This document shows, piece by piece, positions 63,029 through 64,000 of a stretch of 64,000 nt of DNA. Where the stretch lies: positions 1 to 64,000 of the forward strand of contig NZ_ATAE01000003.1 of the NCBI RefSeq assembly GCF_000474275.2. The letters are read 5' to 3'. Source of the stretch: Alkalihalophilus marmarensis DSM 21297. GTDB taxonomy: Bacteria > Bacillota > Bacilli > Bacillales > Bacillaceae_D. Every line of letters starts with the position of its first letter. Positions within the stretch are counted from its first letter, which is position 1. A model generated the notes under the pieces. The model had not been told where the DNA came from. It made no database searches and worked only from the letters and a program-made list of their open reading frames with translations. The position numbers were made by a program, and so were the translations under genes.

Positions 63029-63131
63029 TCGTTTGTTGTATGTAGCAAATTTGCAGCAAAATGGTTAGAAGTGGAGACAGGCTTTTTTGTTTGTTCATAT
63101 GATAGATATGAACGACAAAGGAGGTTTCTGT

Positions 63132-63437
63132 GTGTCTAATTATTATGAACTAGCCAAAGAACATCAAGGTCAAAGAGTGACGATTACAGATCGGTCTGGT
63201 GCCGTGTATACTGGTAGATTAATGAATGTTGATACTGAACATGTATACCTTGAGGTAGAGCAAGACGCAAAAGAAATGTATGAGCAGGATTCGTATGATC
63301 GGAGCGGAGGCTATGGCTATTATCAGCCGCTATATCCAGCACCTTACCCGCCGCCATGTCCAAAAAACGATGTCATTCCGATTGCTCTTGCGGCTATAGG
63401 CGGTTTTGCTTTAGCTAGTGCGTTCTTCTGGTGGTAA
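63132..63437 (+). CDS. Sm-like N-domain, Tyr/Pro-rich membrane protein (paralogue 2)
   Basis: A 101-residue protein from GTG 63132, seven nt after AAAGGAGG. Residues 1-45 form the Sm-like pattern (GQRVTITDRSGAVYTGRLMN, then VDTEHVYLEVEQD). Then YGYYQPLYPAPYPPPCPKND, and a final hydrophobic helix IPIALAAIGGFALASAFFWW. It shares this layout, including [YT]xGx[IL]xNVDxE[YH][LV]YL, with the protein at 12732. A membrane-tethered beta fold with a Tyr/Pro linker; function unknown. Confidence 0.78.
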   Translation: MSNYYELAKEHQGQRVTITDRSGAVYTGRLMNVDTEHVYLEVEQDAKEMYEQDSYDRSGGYGYYQPLYPAPYPPPCPKNDVIPIALAAIGGFALASAFFWW

Positions 63438-63452
63438 GAACCTCAATTTATT

Positions 63453-63485
63453 AAGCTAATCTTAATAATGGGATTAGCTTTTTAT
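63453..63485 (+). terminator. Terminator after the second Sm-like gene
   Basis: AAGCTAATC pairs with GATTAGCTT around TTAATAATGG, followed by TTTA. Confidence 0.85.
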
Positions 63486-63616
63486 TATGGAATAATAACT
63501 TACTATTCTGAATATAACGTGAATACTTGTTTTATTGAAATAGATATGTAAAATAGCATTATACATTTGTTCTTCTACAGGAGACAATCTTTAGGAGACA
63601 TAACGGGGGTAGAGAG

Positions 63617-64000
63617 ATGAAACTTTTAGGGAAACTGCTCATTGGTATTATTTTAGGTATCATTATCGGTTTGGCAGCACCAGAATGGGTCGTTAGAGTC
63701 TTAGTCACTTTTAAAACGCTTTTCGGCAGCTTTATTACATTCATCGTGCCATTTATTATTTTATTCTTTATTGCAAGCGGCGTAGCAGGACTTGGAAAAC
63801 GAAGCGGAAAGCTGGTTGGAAGTACAGTAGGTCTTGCGTATGTTTCAACTGTTCTTGCCGGCCTTTTAGCTTTCACAGTGGCCTCATTCATCATTCCAAT
63901 GCTGACAACACCTAGTGAAGCGGTGGAGGAAGCAGGGGGACTTGAGCCGTTTTTAAGTTTTGAGATTGAACCATTAATGGGGATTGTAACAGCATTAGTC
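63617..64000 (+). CDS. Dicarboxylate/amino acid:cation symporter (start only)
   Basis: The first 128 codons are present; the window ends within the gene. ATG 63617 follows GGGGGTAGAGAG. LLIGIILGIIIGLAAPEWVV, FIVPFIILFFIASGVAGLGK and AYVSTVLAGLLAFTVASFII are typical of the DAACS/SLC1 (GltP, DctP) family. It uses Na+ or H+ to take up glutamate or C4-dicarboxylates. The substrate-binding second half is missing here. Confidence 0.9.
   Translation, partial: MKLLGKLLIGIILGIIIGLAAPEWVVRVLVTFKTLFGSFITFIVPFIILFFIASGVAGLGKRSGKLVGSTVGLAYVSTVLAGLLAFTVASFIIPMLTTPSEAVEEAGGLEPFLSFEIEPLMGIVTALV

Overview
The window is chromosomal DNA from a low-GC, endospore-forming Bacillaceae species. Sporulation genes occur throughout: an alpha/beta SASP tail at the left edge, hpr (scoC), yhaL, three YjcZ-type micro-genes, spo0B, safA, a coxA-like gene and bofC. 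Gene content and order match two Bacillus subtilis regions joined end to end: the yhe-yha-hpr-serC-hit-ecs-hmoB-pbpF-hemEHY block, and the spo0B-obg-pheBA-niaR-safA-coxA-bofC-ruvAB-queA-tgt-yajC-yrzE-yrbG block. From recall, alkaliphiles related to Bacillus halodurans or pseudofirmus look similar, so I infer an Alkalihalobacillus-like organism; the species cannot be fixed from sequence alone. I see no rRNA, tRNA, prophage, insertion sequence or CRISPR.

Layout. 1-3.9 kb: SASP tail, zinc-ribbon protein, msmX, PucR-type regulator, small proteins (YheE), acetyltransferase-like protein. 3.9-7.0 kb: yheB, yheA, yhaX-like, yhzD. 7.2-11.5 kb: an ABC operon with its own GntR regulator, then a NatAB-like ABC exporter. 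11.5-13.1 kb: a small membrane ORF in front of a YidC/OxaA insertase, with a hairpin that can hide the insertase Shine-Dalgarno, then an Sm-like Tyr-rich protein. 13.4-15.5 kb: cssRS secretion-stress system. 15.6-25.3 kb: MFS pump, yhaM, yhaL, prsA, hpr, yhaH, serC, hit, with three YjcZ-like micro-genes. 25.5-31.7 kb: acyl-CoA synthetase, DUF3885 protein, PCYCGC lipoprotein, ecsABC. 31.7-37.4 kb: ccdA-like gene and a complete liaIHGFSR envelope-stress operon. 37.4-43.9 kb: hmoB, pbpF, hemEHY. 44-47.6 kb: a cluster of peptide-sized genes and an SsuABC-type importer. 47.8-64 kb: spo0B to tgt, yajC, yrzE, an ArsB/NhaD-type transporter, yrbG, a second Sm-like Tyr-rich protein, and the start of a dicarboxylate symporter.

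Themes. Much of the window concerns the cell envelope and protein export: PrsA, CssRS, YidC with its putative sensor, Ecs, Lia, PbpF, CcdA. The heme genes lie beside a heme monooxygenase. The spore genes form a second theme.

The observations most worth following are: (1) the possible MifM-like translational sensor of YidC at 11.6-11.9 kb; (2) a family of about 118-121-nt intergenic modules in four places, with compensatory changes in their stems; (3) a 32-codon gene at 44.6 kb with its own sigma-A promoter, strong RBS and two tandem terminators; (4) paired Sm-like Tyr-rich membrane proteins; and (5) tandem 11-bp repeats in front of liaI. Start codons were chosen from ribosome-binding sites and often differ from the longest open frame.
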